The notes: generated by a model from the letters alone, not told the origin. A stretch of 64,000 nt of DNA from Bradyrhizobium sp. 195 (GCF_023101665.1 NZ_CP082161.1:4278001-4342000); one strand, 5' to 3'. Shown: positions 1-9,198, numbered from the stretch's first letter. Program-made: numbers and translations.

Positions 1-273
1 CGAGCTGACCGCGCCGGGATGCTTCGACAAATCGGGCCCGGCGGCGGCAGGCGCGGCGGAGGCTACCGGCAGGGCGGCGGCAGCAGCTGCCATCGGCACA
101 GGCATGGTCGCAGCAACGCTGATGTTGCGGGCGACGCGCAGGCGCAGGCCGGCACGTTCGATCTCGATCTCGGTGAGACTGGTCTCATCGAGCAGCAATG
201 CGAGCTCGCGGACGAGCGCGGAATCCTCGCTGGAAAACTTTGCGGCTGCTTTGTCGTCTGGCTGGCGCGCCAT
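1..273 (-). CDS. accB: Biotin carboxyl carrier protein of acetyl-CoA carboxylase (5' part only)
   Basis: The first 91 residues of AccB, which carries biotin between the carboxylase and transferase halves of acetyl-CoA carboxylase in fatty-acid synthesis. The N-terminal domain is visible (MARQPDDKAAAKFSSEDSAL, then a helix-rich segment ending LTEIEIERAGLRLRVAR). The Ala/Pro-rich linker follows at about residues 55-85. The biotinyl domain with its MKM lysine lies beyond the window edge. The start is the ATG at 271-273. The gene lies 37 bases downstream of aroQ on the same strand, the usual aroQ-accB-accC order of alphaproteobacteria, so they are probably co-transcribed. Confidence 0.9.
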   Translation of the reverse strand, partial: MARQPDDKAAAKFSSEDSALVRELALLLDETSLTEIEIERAGLRLRVARNISVAATMPVPMAAAAAALPVASAAPAAAGPDLSKHPGAVSS

Positions 274-310
274 GTTCTTTGATCCGAATGTTCTGTTTGA
301 TGAGGGAGCT

Positions 311-778
311 TCAGGCTTTGGGCTTGATGGCAAGCTTGGCGGCAAGGCCCTGGATGGCGAGGCGGTAGCCCTCGATGCCGAAACCGCAAAGCGAGGCGAA
401 GGCCGCGCGCGCGGTGTAGGAGTGGTGACGAAAGCTCTCGCGGGCATGGATGTTGGTCACATGCACTTCGACGGTCGGGATCTGCACCGCGAGCAGCGCG
501 TCGTGCAACGCGATCGAGGTGTGCGAATAGCCGCCGGCATTGACGATGATGCCCTTCATCTTGCGCGCATGCGCCTCGTGGATGAAATCGATCAGCTCGC
601 CCTCGCGGTTGGACTGCCGGCAATCGGCCTTGAGACCGAACGTCGCCGCCGTCTCCCGGCACAGCGCCTCGACGTCGGCCAGCGTGGCGTGGCCATACTT
701 TTCCGGCTCGCGCGTCCCCAACATGTTGAGGTTCGGCCCGTTCAGGACGAGGATCGTGTCGATTGCTGGTTCGGCCAT
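311..778 (-). CDS. aroQ: 3-dehydroquinate dehydratase, type II
   Basis: Converts 3-dehydroquinate to 3-dehydroshikimate in the cytosolic shikimate pathway. At 155 aa it has normal type II length and the full motif set: [20 protein letters not shown] with the catalytic Tyr28, the [14 protein letters not shown] segment, [19 protein letters not shown], and the substrate-binding [17 protein letters not shown] region with the catalytic His. The start gives [16 protein letters not shown] and is unambiguous. It precedes accB on the same strand. A strong hairpin at 955-984 separates it from the DUF1236 gene upstream, so it probably has its own promoter in 779-950, though I cannot point to boxes. Confidence 0.96.
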   Translation of the reverse strand: MAEPAIDTILVLNGPNLNMLGTREPEKYGHATLADVEALCRETAATFGLKADCRQSNREGELIDFIHEAHARKMKGIIVNAGGYSHTSIALHDALLAVQIPTVEVHVTNIHARESFRHHSYTARAAFASLCGFGIEGYRLAIQGLAAKLAIKPKA

Positions 779-954
779 TCCAATCCCGCAAAGAGGTGCT
801 TCGGCGTGGCGGGGTTATAGGTAACAAAGCGTCCTAGGGGAAGCCTTGAAGGACCTTCAAGGGGACTTAAGGTGCCTCATCCCAGGTGCAAAAACCTGTG
901 CGCAAGCTACGGAAATTGCTTGTTAACCAGTCTGAGCCATGGCTGCCGGCCAAC

Positions 955-984
955 CGCAAAGGGGCGGGCATTGCTGCCCGCCCC
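955..984 (-). terminator. Rho-independent terminator after the DUF1236 gene
   Basis: A perfect 10-bp GC stem: GGGGCGGGCA (961-970), loop TTGC, TGCCCGCCCC (975-984). On the minus strand it is followed by TTTGCGG. It starts 22 bases after the DUF1236 stop codon and insulates aroQ from that gene. Confidence 0.7.
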
Positions 985-1006
985 AGAGCTTGCCGGTATC
1001 GCAGCC

Positions 1007-1885
1007 TTAGACGTTCAGGACGGCTACGATCTCGTAGGTGTCCGGATTGATGATCACGATCTCTTCCTTGACCAGGACGTACTTGTACGCCCGCCACTCC
1101 GGATAGATCGTCACGACTCGGGACGGCAGGGCGTGAAGGGTAATGCCCTCACGCGGCACGCGGGTGCCAACCGAGATCGAGAAGTTCACGTTGGTCACCG
1201 GGGCCACGCGCTCCTCGCGGATCACGGACGTAATCTGGGTCCGCTGCTCGGTCGAGAGCTTCGCACCTGCGCCGGCCTGGCCAACCGTGGTCGACGTGGA
1301 GCTCTGGCCCTGCGCGTTCTGGTTGGTGCTGGTACCAGTCTGGCCCTGAGCGTTCTGGTTGGTGCTCGTGCCGGTGCCCTTCTGGTTCTCGGCGTTGTTG
1401 GTCGAGGTGCCGCTCTTGCTGCCCTCAGCCTTCATGTCCTTCTGGTCCTTTGAGCCGGACTTGCTGGTGTCCTGGCTCATGCTCTTGGACTTGTCCTGGT
1501 GGGACTTGTCCATCTGACCCTGCGCGCGTTCGTCGGTGCGCTGGCCCTTGGTCGCACCAGCCTTGTCCTCGGCCGCGTTCTTGTTCATCGCGCCACCAGA
1601 GGAACGCTCATCCTTCATCGCGCCTGACTTGTCTTCGGAAGCGCGATCGGACTTCATCGTGCTGGAGCCGCCGGCCTGGCCGACGGTACCCTTGTCGTGG
1701 CTCACGGAGTCGCGGCCCGTCGATCCACCGCGTTCGGCGGCACCACCCGAAGGCTGCGAGTGCTGCATCTGCGCGCCGCCGGCGCCACCGCCGCTGTCGC
1801 GGCCCATGCTGTTCTGTGCGTTTGCCAGTCCCGTGCCCGCGACGAGCGCGATTGCGGCAACCGAGATCATAAAGCGGTTCAACAT
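1007..1885 (-). CDS. Secreted DUF1236 protein with long Gln/Asn/Lys/Ser-rich linker
   Basis: Exported protein of unknown function, 292 aa. A signal peptide is visible at the N-terminus (MLNRFMISVAAIALVAGTG, cleavage probably after ANA). About 180 hydrophilic low-complexity residues follow, including a near-exact tandem GTSTNQNAQGQ repeat. The C-terminal ~80 residues are a DUF1236 domain (SVIREERVAPVTNVNFSISV, then GITLHALPSRVVTIYPEW and an ending in EIVAVLNV). The start is the ATG at 1885: GAGGAG lies 7 bases upstream, and the GTG at 1900 overlaps that ribosome-binding site. An EcfG-type promoter lies 45 bases upstream, which suggests a general-stress protein. The disordered middle resembles hydrophilins, but that is only inference. 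Confidence 0.85.
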   Translation of the reverse strand: MLNRFMISVAAIALVAGTGLANAQNSMGRDSGGGAGGAQMQHSQPSGGAAERGGSTGRDSVSHDKGTVGQAGGSSTMKSDRASEDKSGAMKDERSSGGAMNKNAAEDKAGATKGQRTDERAQGQMDKSHQDKSKSMSQDTSKSGSKDQKDMKAEGSKSGTSTNNAENQKGTGTSTNQNAQGQTGTSTNQNAQGQSSTSTTVGQAGAGAKLSTEQRTQITSVIREERVAPVTNVNFSISVGTRVPREGITLHALPSRVVTIYPEWRAYKYVLVKEEIVIINPDTYEIVAVLNV

Positions 1886-1929
1886 CGAAATTCTCCTCAC
1901 GTGGTTCTTGCGTCATTGCCCGCGCCGAC

Positions 1930-1954
1930 AACGAAAGGAGATTTCAGTTGTTCC
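1930..1954 (-). promoter_or_regulatory. EcfG-type (general stress response) promoter of the DUF1236 gene
   Basis: Read on the minus strand: GGAAC (1954-1950), 16 bases, CGTT (1933-1930). This matches the established alphaproteobacterial EcfG consensus GGAAC-N16/17-CGTT exactly. The -10 end lies 45 bases before the ATG at 1885. The same motif with N17 also occurs by chance inside sufD, so position as well as match supports this call. Confidence 0.75.
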
Positions 1955-2035
1955 GGAACTTCGCCTGTTCCGCGGCATTTGTTTGTTGAATGCCAGATGA
2001 ATGACTTTGCACGAAGACGCCAATGTTCCGTGTAA

Positions 2036-2066
2036 GAAAAAAGGCCGGCTTTTCAGCCGGCCTTTT
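2036..2066 (-). terminator. Rho-independent terminator after the DsbA-family gene
   Basis: A perfect 12-bp stem, AAAAGGCCGGCT (2039-2050) and AGCCGGCCTTTT (2055-2066), with loop TTTC. A run of Ts follows on the minus strand. It lies 27 bases beyond the stop codon of the minus-strand gene that ends at 2093. Confidence 0.9.
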
Positions 2067-2092
2067 CGTATTTTCAGTATCGTAAAACGTGT

Positions 2093-2866
2093 TCAGCAAG
2101 TTGCCTTGCCGCAGCGGGCGATGCCGATCTTTTCCTTCAGGCCTTCGACGCCGACGGCGCCGATCACGATCTGCTTGCCGATGACGTAGCTCGGCGTGCC
2201 GTTCATGCCCATCGCTTCGGCGAGCTTGAAGTTCTCCTCGATGGTGGCGCGCACCTCGGGGCTGGCGATGTCCTTCTCGATCTTCGCGGTGTCGAGGCCG
2301 GCTTCCTTGGCTGCTTGAAGTGCGCGTGCCTTGTCGGCGGCACCGCGGCCGGTGAGCAGCTTCTGGTGGAAGTCGAGATATTTCTTGCCGGAGGGATCCT
2401 GCATGCGCACGGCGACCGCGACCTGGGCCGCTTCCACCGAGCCCTGGCTCAGCACCGGAAACTCCTTCAGCACGACCTTCAGCTTTGGATCGCTCTTCAT
2501 GAGCGTAAGCATGTCGTCCATCGCGCGCTTGCAGTAGCCGCAATTGTAGTCGAAAAACTCGACGAAGGTGACGTCGCCGTCCTTGTTGCCGAGCACGACC
2601 TGGCGCGGCGAATTGAAGATCGCGTCCGCATTTTGCGCGATGCTGGCCTCATGCTTCTGCGTCTCGGCCGCGGCCTGACGCTTGCTCAGCTCGGCCATGG
2701 CCTCCTCGAGCACCTCGGGGTGGCTCACGAGATAGTTCTTGATGATGGCCTCGATGTCGGTGCGCTGGCTACCGGAGAAACTGTCGGCCGACGCGGGCGC
2801 GGCTGCGCCGAACAGGGCGAGCGCAAACAACGCAGAAGCAAGCAGGCGCAGCGAAGGCATAGGCAA
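2093..2866 (-). CDS. Periplasmic DsbA-family thiol:disulfide oxidoreductase
   Basis: A 257-aa exported thioredoxin-fold protein. The signal peptide runs to about residue 27 (cleavage near ASA/DS). A helical N-terminal segment (residues 30-75, with NYLVSHPEVLEEAMAEL) is typical of the Com1/ScsC-like subgroup. The active site is FDYNCGYCKRAM, with C109 and C112, and the cis-proline loop is NGTPSYVIG. It probably oxidises or isomerises cysteines of secreted proteins. The M48 protease gene ends 122 bases upstream on the same strand, so the two may share a transcript. Assignment to DsbA, DsbG or ScsC cannot be made from sequence alone. Confidence 0.9.
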   Translation of the reverse strand: MPMPSLRLLASALFALALFGAAAPASADSFSGSQRTDIEAIIKNYLVSHPEVLEEAMAELSKRQAAAETQKHEASIAQNADAIFNSPRQVVLGNKDGDVTFVEFFDYNCGYCKRAMDDMLTLMKSDPKLKVVLKEFPVLSQGSVEAAQVAVAVRMQDPSGKKYLDFHQKLLTGRGAADKARALQAAKEAGLDTAKIEKDIASPEVRATIEENFKLAEAMGMNGTPSYVIGKQIVIGAVGVEGLKEKIGIARCGKATC

Positions 2867-2988
2867 ATCCTCTTATCCAAAGCAGTTTCGAGAAACGTCC
2901 CGGCGGACTCAAGCTCGGCGTCGTGACGTCGCGGTGTCGGGCGTCGTTTTAGGCATTTCATCACGTGGCGGCTTGGCCGCCACGATGT

Positions 2989-4389
2989 TCAATTGCGCGG
3001 CGGCTTCGCCGCCACGATGTCGTCGGCCTTGACCCATCCGGGCGTGCCGACGGCGAAACGGGTTTTCGCGCGCGTGGCTAGCTCGCGGGCGGTCTTGTTG
3101 TCGCCGCGCAGATAAGCGGCCTGCGCCGAGGCGAGATCTGCCTCGGCATATTCGCCCTTCCGGCCATAGGCCATCGCGAGCTGGGTATAGCCGAGCGCCG
3201 CCTCGGGCTCTCGCGCTACCGCGGCGCGGAGAATCCGAACAGCGTCGTCGGTGTAGGCCTTATTATCGGTTCCAACCAGAGCCTGCCCAAGTAACATCTC
3301 GATGAGGGGCGAATTGTTCGAGAGCTGCGCCGCCTTGCGCAGGGCCGGGATCGCCTCGGCTGGCTTGCCGCTTTCAAGCAGGGCCTGGCCGCGCACCTCG
3401 TAGAAGTACGGGTTGTTCGGCTGGACCTGGATCAGCGCGTCGATCTGGGTGAGCGCGCTTCGGAGGTCCCCGTGCAGATAGGTGCTGATGGCGCGGGCAT
3501 AGCGCGCCGGCATGCTGTCGTTGGTTTGGGGATAGCGGCGGTACACGGTTTCCGGCCGCTCCATGAAAGCGGAGATCTTGGCGCGCACCATGTCGTGGCG
3601 GAGCTGGAGCGCAGGATCGTCCTTCTTGTTCCAGAAGGGGCTCGAGCTTGCGAACTCCTGGAGCGCTGCGACGCGCTCGGCCGGCATCGGATGCGACTGG
3701 AGATAGGGATCAGCGCCGCGCGCGGCGAACAAGCTCTCGCCTGTGAAGCGCTTGAAGGTCTCGTACATGCCCTTCGGCGATTGCTGGGTCGCGGTCAGGA
3801 ATTTCACGCCGGCGCGGTCGGCGTTCTCCTCCTGCTGGCGCTGATAGGACAGCAGCGTGCGGCGGATCACCTCCTGCGGAGCGGAGATCGCGGCGGCGCC
3901 GGCATTGGCGAGCCCGTTGTTGCCGGCGCTGCTGCGCTGGGTGCTGCCCGCGGCGATCGCGCCGGCGCCGAGCAGCATCGCGATGATCATCTGGGTCTGG
4001 GCGGCGGCGAGCTGCTCGCGCAGCTTGGACAGGTGCCCGCCGGCCAGATGCCCGGTCTCGTGCGCGAGCACGCCGATGATCTGGTTCGGCGTTTCCGATT
4101 GAAGGATCGCGCCGTAATTGACGAAGATGCGGCGGCCGTCGGCGACGAACGCGTTGAACGAGTTGTCGTTCAGGATCACCATCTGGATGTTCTGTTTCTC
4201 CAGGCCCGCGGCGCGCAGGATCGGGCGCGTGTATTCGCGCAGCAGCTGCTCGGTCTCGGTGTCGCGCAGGACCGGCGGCCCCTTGGCTTGCGCGTGCGCG
4301 GCCGAGAACGGCGTCAGCGCGATCGCCGCAGCCATGACGAGGGCGGTGAGGGCGGAGGCCTTCTTGCGCAATGCGATTTGGAGCAACAT
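2989..4389 (-). CDS. Periplasmic M48-family metalloprotease with TPR repeats (BepA/LoiP-like)
   Basis: A 466-aa exported zinc protease. The signal peptide ends near SAAHAQ (residue 34). The M48 peptidase domain covers about 60-280 and holds the zinc motif HETGH (residues 110-114) followed by LAGGHL. The third ligand is probably in the ENADRAGVKFL segment. A TPR region covers about 310-460. Family members such as BepA act in outer-membrane protein quality control. The product is probably periplasmic. The neighbouring DsbA-like gene on the same strand suggests a shared envelope-folding role. Confidence 0.92.
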   Translation of the reverse strand: MLLQIALRKKASALTALVMAAAIALTPFSAAHAQAKGPPVLRDTETEQLLREYTRPILRAAGLEKQNIQMVILNDNSFNAFVADGRRIFVNYGAILQSETPNQIIGVLAHETGHLAGGHLSKLREQLAAAQTQMIIAMLLGAGAIAAGSTQRSSAGNNGLANAGAAAISAPQEVIRRTLLSYQRQQEENADRAGVKFLTATQQSPKGMYETFKRFTGESLFAARGADPYLQSHPMPAERVAALQEFASSSPFWNKKDDPALQLRHDMVRAKISAFMERPETVYRRYPQTNDSMPARYARAISTYLHGDLRSALTQIDALIQVQPNNPYFYEVRGQALLESGKPAEAIPALRKAAQLSNNSPLIEMLLGQALVGTDNKAYTDDAVRILRAAVAREPEAALGYTQLAMAYGRKGEYAEADLASAQAAYLRGDNKTARELATRAKTRFAVGTPGWVKADDIVAAKPPRN

Positions 4390-4581
4390 CAGGCGGTCTG
4401 GGTCAAACGGTCTTGATCAAGCAGTTTCGTGATTGGTTTTGGCGATTGGCGGCGGACCGGATACGCGATATGCCCTTGCGGGCCGTTCCCCTTATGACCC
4501 GTACAATGCGGCCAGTCTGGGGCGCAAGCGCCCCGTTTCCCGGACCGGACGGACCGGTTCGCCAGCGAATAGCAGAAATCG

Positions 4582-5769
4582 ATGCACGATACGACCTTGA
4601 GGAACCGGTTGGGGCAGTGGCTCGCGCCCTCCCGCCGGAGCGATGTTCCCCCGTTCATGGTGATGGACGTCATGGCCGCGGCGGCCCGAATCGAGGCTGC
4701 TGGCGGCCATGTCATCCACATGGAGGTCGGCCAGCCCGCGGCCGGCGCCCCCAAAACCGCGATTGCGGCCGCCCATGCGGCGCTCGAGGCCGGGCGGATC
4801 GATTATACCTCCGCGCTCGGCATCCCCAGTCTGCGCGAGCGCATCGCACGGCATTATCGCGATGCCTATGGCTGTAACGTCAGCCCCGAGCGGATCGTGG
4901 TGACCACCGGATCCTCCGGTGGGTTCATTTTGGCTTTCCTGTCGATGTTCGAGCCGGGCGACCGCGTTGCCGTGACGGTGCCGGGTTATCCGCCTTATCG
5001 TCATATCCTCACCGCGCTCGGTTGCGAGCCGGTGCTGATCGAGACCACCAACGAGACGCGCCATGCGCTCACGGGCGAGGCATTGCTTGCGGCCCATCGC
5101 AAGGCGCCGTTGAAGGGCGTGCTGGTCGGCAGCCCCGCCAATCCGACGGGGACAATGATGTCCCGCGAAGCGCTCGCTGGTCTGATTGCGGCCGCCGAAG
5201 ACGCGGGCATCCGCTTCATCTCGGACGAGATCTATCACGGGCTCGACTATGCGTTTCCGGCCGTCACCGCCGCAGCACTCTCCGAGCACGCACTCGTGAT
5301 CAACTCGTTCTCGAAGTATTTTTGCATGACGGGCTGGCGCGTCGGCTGGATGGTCGTGCCTGAAATCCTGGTGCGGCCGATCGAGCGGCTGCAGCAGAAT
5401 CTGTCGATCTCGGTGCCGTCGCTCTCGCAGATTGCCGCTGAAGCCGCCTTCGACGGTGCGGCCGAGATGGAGGCGATCAAGCACGGCTATCAGGAGAACC
5501 GGCGGATTTTGATCGAGGGATTGCCGAAAGCTGGCCTCAGCAAGTTCCTGCCGGCCGATGGTGCATTTTATCTCTATGCCGACGTCTCGGACTTCACCTC
5601 CGACAGTTTCGAGTTCGCCAAGCAGATGCTGGAGCAGGCACGCGTCGCGGCCACGCCCGGCCTTGATTTCGATCCCGTTCACGGCCGCTCGTTCATTCGT
5701 CTTTCCTATGCGCGCTCGCCCGGGGAGATGCGCGAGGCAGTTGACCGGATCGCTCACTGGCTTAAATAG
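4582..5769 (+). CDS. Fold-type I PLP-dependent aminotransferase
   Basis: A class I/II aminotransferase, 395 aa. Visible landmarks are HMEVGQPAAGAP, ALGIPSLRERIARHY, TTGSSGGFILAF for cofactor phosphate binding, GSPANPTGTM, SDEIYHGLDY, the PLP lysine in NSFSKYFCMTGWR (K245), and the substrate-carboxylate arginine in RSFIRLSYA. It probably transfers an amino group between an aspartate- or alanine-like amino acid and a 2-oxo acid. The substrate cannot be read from the sequence. It starts 192 bases from the divergent M48 gene and is followed after 32 bases by bioY on the same strand. Confidence 0.9.
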   Translation: MHDTTLRNRLGQWLAPSRRSDVPPFMVMDVMAAAARIEAAGGHVIHMEVGQPAAGAPKTAIAAAHAALEAGRIDYTSALGIPSLRERIARHYRDAYGCNVSPERIVVTTGSSGGFILAFLSMFEPGDRVAVTVPGYPPYRHILTALGCEPVLIETTNETRHALTGEALLAAHRKAPLKGVLVGSPANPTGTMMSREALAGLIAAAEDAGIRFISDEIYHGLDYAFPAVTAAALSEHALVINSFSKYFCMTGWRVGWMVVPEILVRPIERLQQNLSISVPSLSQIAAEAAFDGAAEMEAIKHGYQENRRILIEGLPKAGLSKFLPADGAFYLYADVSDFTSDSFEFAKQMLEQARVAATPGLDFDPVHGRSFIRLSYARSPGEMREAVDRIAHWLK

Positions 5770-5801
5770 CCGCCAGTTTTCGACCACCTCCGGAGTTCAT
5801 C

Positions 5802-6416
5802 TTGTCTGACCGATCTGCCCCGACCGTTGCTGCGCCGCATTTTTCTCTCGCCGCATTGATGTGGCCGACCCGGCCGGGCGAAACCGTTGGCGCAGTGCGC
5901 GCGGTCGTGCTGATCGCGCTCGGCACCGCATTGATGGCGCTATCAGCGAAGGTCAGCCTGCCGCTGCCCTATGTCCCCATGACGTTGCAGACGCTGGTGG
6001 TGCTGATGATCGGCGCGGCCTACGGCTGGCGTCTTGGCAGCGCAACCATGATCGCCTACCTCGCCGAAGGCGCGCTTGGCGCGCCGGTATTTGCCGGGCC
6101 GGTGGGTGGCATTGCACCGCTGCTCGGCCCGACCGCGGGATATCTTTTCGGTTTCATTGCGGCCGCATTCGTGACCGGCTGGCTCGCCGAGCGCGGCTGG
6201 GATCGCAGCATGCCGCTTTTGTTTGCAGCAATGGCTGTAGGCCATATCGTCATTCTGGCCGCCGGCTTCGGCTGGCTGGCGTTCGGCCTCGGGTTGGGTG
6301 TTGCGAAATCCTGGCAGGTCGGCATCGTGCCGTTCGTTGCGGCTTCGCTGGTCAAGAACGCGCTTGGCGCGACGTTGATGCCAGCCGCGCGCAGGCTGAT
6401 CGAGCGCCGAAGGTAA
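5802..6416 (+). CDS. bioY: Biotin transporter BioY (S component)
   Basis: A 204-aa integral membrane protein that binds and imports biotin, alone or with an ECF-type ATPase module. Family marks are [35 protein letters not shown] and [10 protein letters not shown], plus about six hydrophobic helices. The start is a TTG at 5802 with GGAG 6 bases upstream (5792-5795); no in-frame ATG fits the family length. No bioMN partners are nearby, so it may act alone. It lies directly after the aminotransferase and is closed by a hairpin at 6447-6484. Confidence 0.93.
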   Translation: MSDRSAPTVAAPHFSLAALMWPTRPGETVGAVRAVVLIALGTALMALSAKVSLPLPYVPMTLQTLVVLMIGAAYGWRLGSATMIAYLAEGALGAPVFAGPVGGIAPLLGPTAGYLFGFIAAAFVTGWLAERGWDRSMPLLFAAMAVGHIVILAAGFGWLAFGLGLGVAKSWQVGIVPFVAASLVKNALGATLMPAARRLIERRR

Positions 6417-6446
6417 ACCGGCAAAAGCGAACGGTTCCGATTGACA

Positions 6447-6484
6447 GGGCCGGCCAAGTTGATCTTGGCTGGCCCAGCGTTTTG
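6447..6484 (+). terminator. Hairpin terminator after bioY
   Basis: A 12-bp stem with one G-T wobble: GGGCCGGCCAAG (6447-6458), loop TTGAT, CTTGGCTGGCCC (6464-6475), followed by AGCGTTTT. It lies between bioY and dctA and suggests that dctA has its own transcript. Confidence 0.75.
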
Positions 6485-6499
6485 AGGGGGAGTGAAACG

Positions 6500-7834
6500 A
6501 TGACGACGACAACGATGGCGGGGGCGCCGGTCGCGCCGCCCGTCGCCAAGCCGTGGTACAAGGTTCTCTACGTTCAGGTGCTGATCGCCATCGTGCTCGG
6601 CGCCATCGTCGGCTGGCTCTGGCCCTCGCTCGCCACCAACGAATGGATCAAGGCGATGGGCGACGGCTTCATCAAGCTGATCAAGATGGTGATCGCCCCG
6701 ATCATCTTCTGCACCGTCGTTTCCGGCATCGCCCATATCCAGGATGCCAAAAAAGTCGGCCGCATCGGCGTCAAGGCGCTGGTCTATTTCGAGGTCGTCT
6801 CGACCTTCGCGCTGGTGATCGGTCTCGTCATCGGCAATCTGGTGAAGCCGGGCGCGGGCTTCGGCAGTGGCGCGGCCAACGAGGCGGCCGTTGCAAACTA
6901 CGCCAAGCAGGCCGCCGGTCAGAAGTCCGTCGACTTCGTGCTGCACATCATTCCGGACACCGTCGTCGGCGCGTTCGCACAAGGCGAGATCCTGCAGGTG
7001 CTGCTGTTCTCGGTGCTGTTCGGCTTCGCGGTCATGAGCCTCGGCGAGCGCGGCCACACCATCCGCAGCTTCATCGACGACGCCGCTCATGCCGTGTTCG
7101 GCGTCATCTCCATCGTGATGCGTGCAGCGCCGATCGGCGCGTTTGGTGCGATGGCCTATACGATCGGCAAGTTCGGCACCGGCGCGATCCTCAATTTGGT
7201 CGGGCTGATCGCCACGTTCTATGTCACCGCGGCGTTGTTCGTTTTCGTCGTGCTCGGCATCATCGCACGTCTGGCAGGGTTCTCGATCTTCAAGTTCCTG
7301 GCCTACATCAAGGACGAATTGCTGATCGTGCTCGGCACCTCGTCCTCGGAAAGCGCGTTGCCGTCCCTGATGGAAAAGCTGGAGCGGCTCGGCTGCTCCA
7401 AGTCGGTGGTCGGCCTCGTGGTGCCCACGGGTTACTCGTTCAATCTCGACGGCACCAACATCTACATGACGCTGGCGACGCTCTTTATCGCGCAGGCGCT
7501 CGGCTACGATCTCTCCTTCAGCCAGCAGGCCACGATCCTGGTCGTGGCGATGCTGACGTCGAAAGGCGCTTCCGGCATCACCGGCGCGGGCTTCATCACG
7601 CTGGCGGCGACGCTGGCCGTGGTCGATCCGCGCCTCGTGCCTGGCATGGCGATCGTGCTCGGCATCGACAAGTTCATGAGCGAGTGCCGCGCGCTGACCA
7701 ATCTGTGCGGCAACGGCGTCGCCTGCGTGGTCGTTGCCTGGTGGGAGGGTGAACTCGACCGCGACAAGCTCAACGCCAACCTTTCCAAGCAGATCGATCC
7801 GACCGACATGGAGACGGCGATCACGACGGACTGA
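6500..7834 (+). CDS. dctA: C4-dicarboxylate:cation symporter DctA
   Basis: Inner-membrane importer of succinate, fumarate and malate, of the DAACS family. The product is 444 aa, the usual length. Family marks are [19 protein letters not shown], the serine-rich reentrant loop [36 protein letters not shown], and the substrate/ion site near [20 protein letters not shown]. The open frame extends far upstream, but the true start is the ATG at 6500 ([14 protein letters not shown]), behind GGGGGAGTG. In rhizobia DctA feeds bacteroids in symbiosis and is usually sigma54/DctD-controlled. No dctBD genes are here and I see no convincing sigma54 box. Confidence 0.95.
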   Translation: MTTTTMAGAPVAPPVAKPWYKVLYVQVLIAIVLGAIVGWLWPSLATNEWIKAMGDGFIKLIKMVIAPIIFCTVVSGIAHIQDAKKVGRIGVKALVYFEVVSTFALVIGLVIGNLVKPGAGFGSGAANEAAVANYAKQAAGQKSVDFVLHIIPDTVVGAFAQGEILQVLLFSVLFGFAVMSLGERGHTIRSFIDDAAHAVFGVISIVMRAAPIGAFGAMAYTIGKFGTGAILNLVGLIATFYVTAALFVFVVLGIIARLAGFSIFKFLAYIKDELLIVLGTSSSESALPSLMEKLERLGCSKSVVGLVVPTGYSFNLDGTNIYMTLATLFIAQALGYDLSFSQQATILVVAMLTSKGASGITGAGFITLAATLAVVDPRLVPGMAIVLGIDKFMSECRALTNLCGNGVACVVVAWWEGELDRDKLNANLSKQIDPTDMETAITTD

Positions 7835-7856
7835 TCGCGCCCTCGGGCTTGGAGCG

Positions 7857-7896
7857 AAAAGGGCTGGTCGAAATCCTCGATCAGCCCTTTTCTTTT
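7857..7896. terminator. Bidirectional terminator between dctA and the convergent oxidoreductase gene
   Basis: A long stem of about 15 bp (one G-T pair): AAAAGGGCTGGTCGA (7857-7871), loop AATCC, TCGATCAGCCCTTTT (7877-7891), then CTTTTG. It sits between the dctA stop (7834) and the stop of the minus-strand gene (7901) and can serve both. Confidence 0.85.
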
Positions 7897-7900
7897 GGGA

Positions 7901-9133
7901 CTAGAACCGCTCCGGCCGATACGGCGCGGGATCAATCGCCGGCGTCTCGCCGCTCATGATCTCGGCGAGCAGACGTCCGGTCGCCGGTCCCAGGGTAAAG
8001 CCCTGGTGGCCGTGGCCGAAATTCATCCAGAGGCCGGGATGACGCGGCGCTTGCCCGAGCACCGGCAGCATGTCGGGCGTGCAGGGACGGGTGCCGAACC
8101 ACGGATCGGGCTCGACGCGCTTGCCGAGGTCGATCAGCTCGCGTGCGGAGCCTTCCGCGCTGGCGAGCTGCACGGGCGTTGCGAGCGCGTTCGGGCTCGT
8201 CAGCTCGGCTCCTGTGGTGATGCGGATGCCCTTGGCCATCGGCCCCATGGCGTAGCCGCCGCCCTTGTCGACGAGAGGCAGGTCGAGCGAGGCGCCGCCG
8301 CTGTAGTGCATGTGGTAGCCGCGCTTGCGGACCAGCGGAATGCGATAGCCGAACTTGTGCAGCAGATCGGGCGACCACGGCCCGAGCGTCACGACGGCGT
8401 GGGGAGCGTCGAGGCGTCCCTGGTCCGTATCGACGGACCAGCCGGTCGCGGTCTGGCGCAGGCTCTGCGCGTTCCCGAGAACGATGGTGCCGCCGAGGCG
8501 CTCGAACAGCTCGGCATACGCCGTGACGAGCGCCCCTGGATCGGACACCGTCCAGGTGTCGAGCCAATGGATCGCGCCGGGAAGATCGTCGCGCAGGATC
8601 GGCTCGGCCTTGGCAAGCTCGCTGCCGGAGAGCACGCGAAAATTCACGCCGAATTCGCGTTGATCTTCCTCCGCCGTCTTGATCGCGAGGTCGAATGAAG
8701 CGGCATCGCGATGCAGCATGCGATAGCCGGCGCGGCGGATCAGATTGTCGGCATGGGCTTCACGAATGAGGATGTCGTGCTCTGCGGTCGCGTAGGCGAT
8801 CAGCCGTGCCCAGGCCTCGATCGCCTCGCGATGCCGCTTCGGCGCCGAGTGCCACCAGTAGCGGAGCAGGGGCTCGACATGGCGGTGAAGCGACGACAGG
8901 CTGTAGCGCACATCGTTGGTGCGGCCGGTCGCGATCTTCAGCAGTGTCGCAAGGTCGCGCGGCATCGGATAGGGGCGGACCGCTTCGGCCTGGATCATTC
9001 CGGCGTTGCCATAGCTGGTCTCGCGGCCCGGCTCCCTGCGATCAACGAGCGTGACGGTCCAGCCGCGCTGCTGCAGGTGCAGCGCCGCACTCACGCCGAT
9101 CATGCCACCGCCGAGAACGATTGCGCTCTGCAT
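7901..9133 (-). CDS. FAD-dependent D-amino-acid dehydrogenase-like oxidoreductase (DadA family)
   Basis: A 410-aa DAO-superfamily flavoprotein. The N-terminal dinucleotide-binding motif is VLGGGMIGVSAALHLQQRG, followed by the acidic end LVDRREPG. The typical TSYGNAGMIQ segment follows, and the C-terminal FAD contact is NFGHGHQGFTLGPATGRLLA. Family members oxidatively deaminate D-amino acids or glycine-type substrates and pass electrons to the respiratory chain. No alanine racemase (dadX) or Lrp-type regulator is adjacent, so the substrate is open. The gene lies between the bidirectional hairpin and the rne terminator and looks monocistronic. Confidence 0.85.
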   Translation of the reverse strand: MQSAIVLGGGMIGVSAALHLQQRGWTVTLVDRREPGRETSYGNAGMIQAEAVRPYPMPRDLATLLKIATGRTNDVRYSLSSLHRHVEPLLRYWWHSAPKRHREAIEAWARLIAYATAEHDILIREAHADNLIRRAGYRMLHRDAASFDLAIKTAEEDQREFGVNFRVLSGSELAKAEPILRDDLPGAIHWLDTWTVSDPGALVTAYAELFERLGGTIVLGNAQSLRQTATGWSVDTDQGRLDAPHAVVTLGPWSPDLLHKFGYRIPLVRKRGYHMHYSGGASLDLPLVDKGGGYAMGPMAKGIRITTGAELTSPNALATPVQLASAEGSARELIDLGKRVEPDPWFGTRPCTPDMLPVLGQAPRHPGLWMNFGHGHQGFTLGPATGRLLAEIMSGETPAIDPAPYRPERF

Positions 9134-9154
9134 TGGAACCTACCTCGCCAAATC

Positions 9155-9182
9155 AAAACCGCCCGGTTTGGCCGGGCGGTTT
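9155..9182 (-). terminator. Rho-independent terminator of rne
   Basis: A perfect 11-bp stem: AAACCGCCCGG (9156-9166), loop TTTGG, CCGGGCGGTTT (9172-9182). On the minus strand it continues into a T-rich tail (TTTTGATTT). It starts 17 bases after the rne stop. Confidence 0.88.
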
Positions 9183-9198
9183 CATCTGGATGATCCTC

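Noticed and set aside
5861..6499. Upstream extension of the dctA reading frame by 213 codons
   Set aside because: It overlaps bioY in another frame and its translation is Arg-rich shadow sequence; the ATG at 6500 with a good SD gives the normal DctA length.
6440..6499. Possible sigma54 promoter of dctA (TGGCCC...TTTGA)
   Set aside because: The -12 GC element of TGGCAC-N5-TTGC is missing, and the bases belong to the bioY terminator hairpin.
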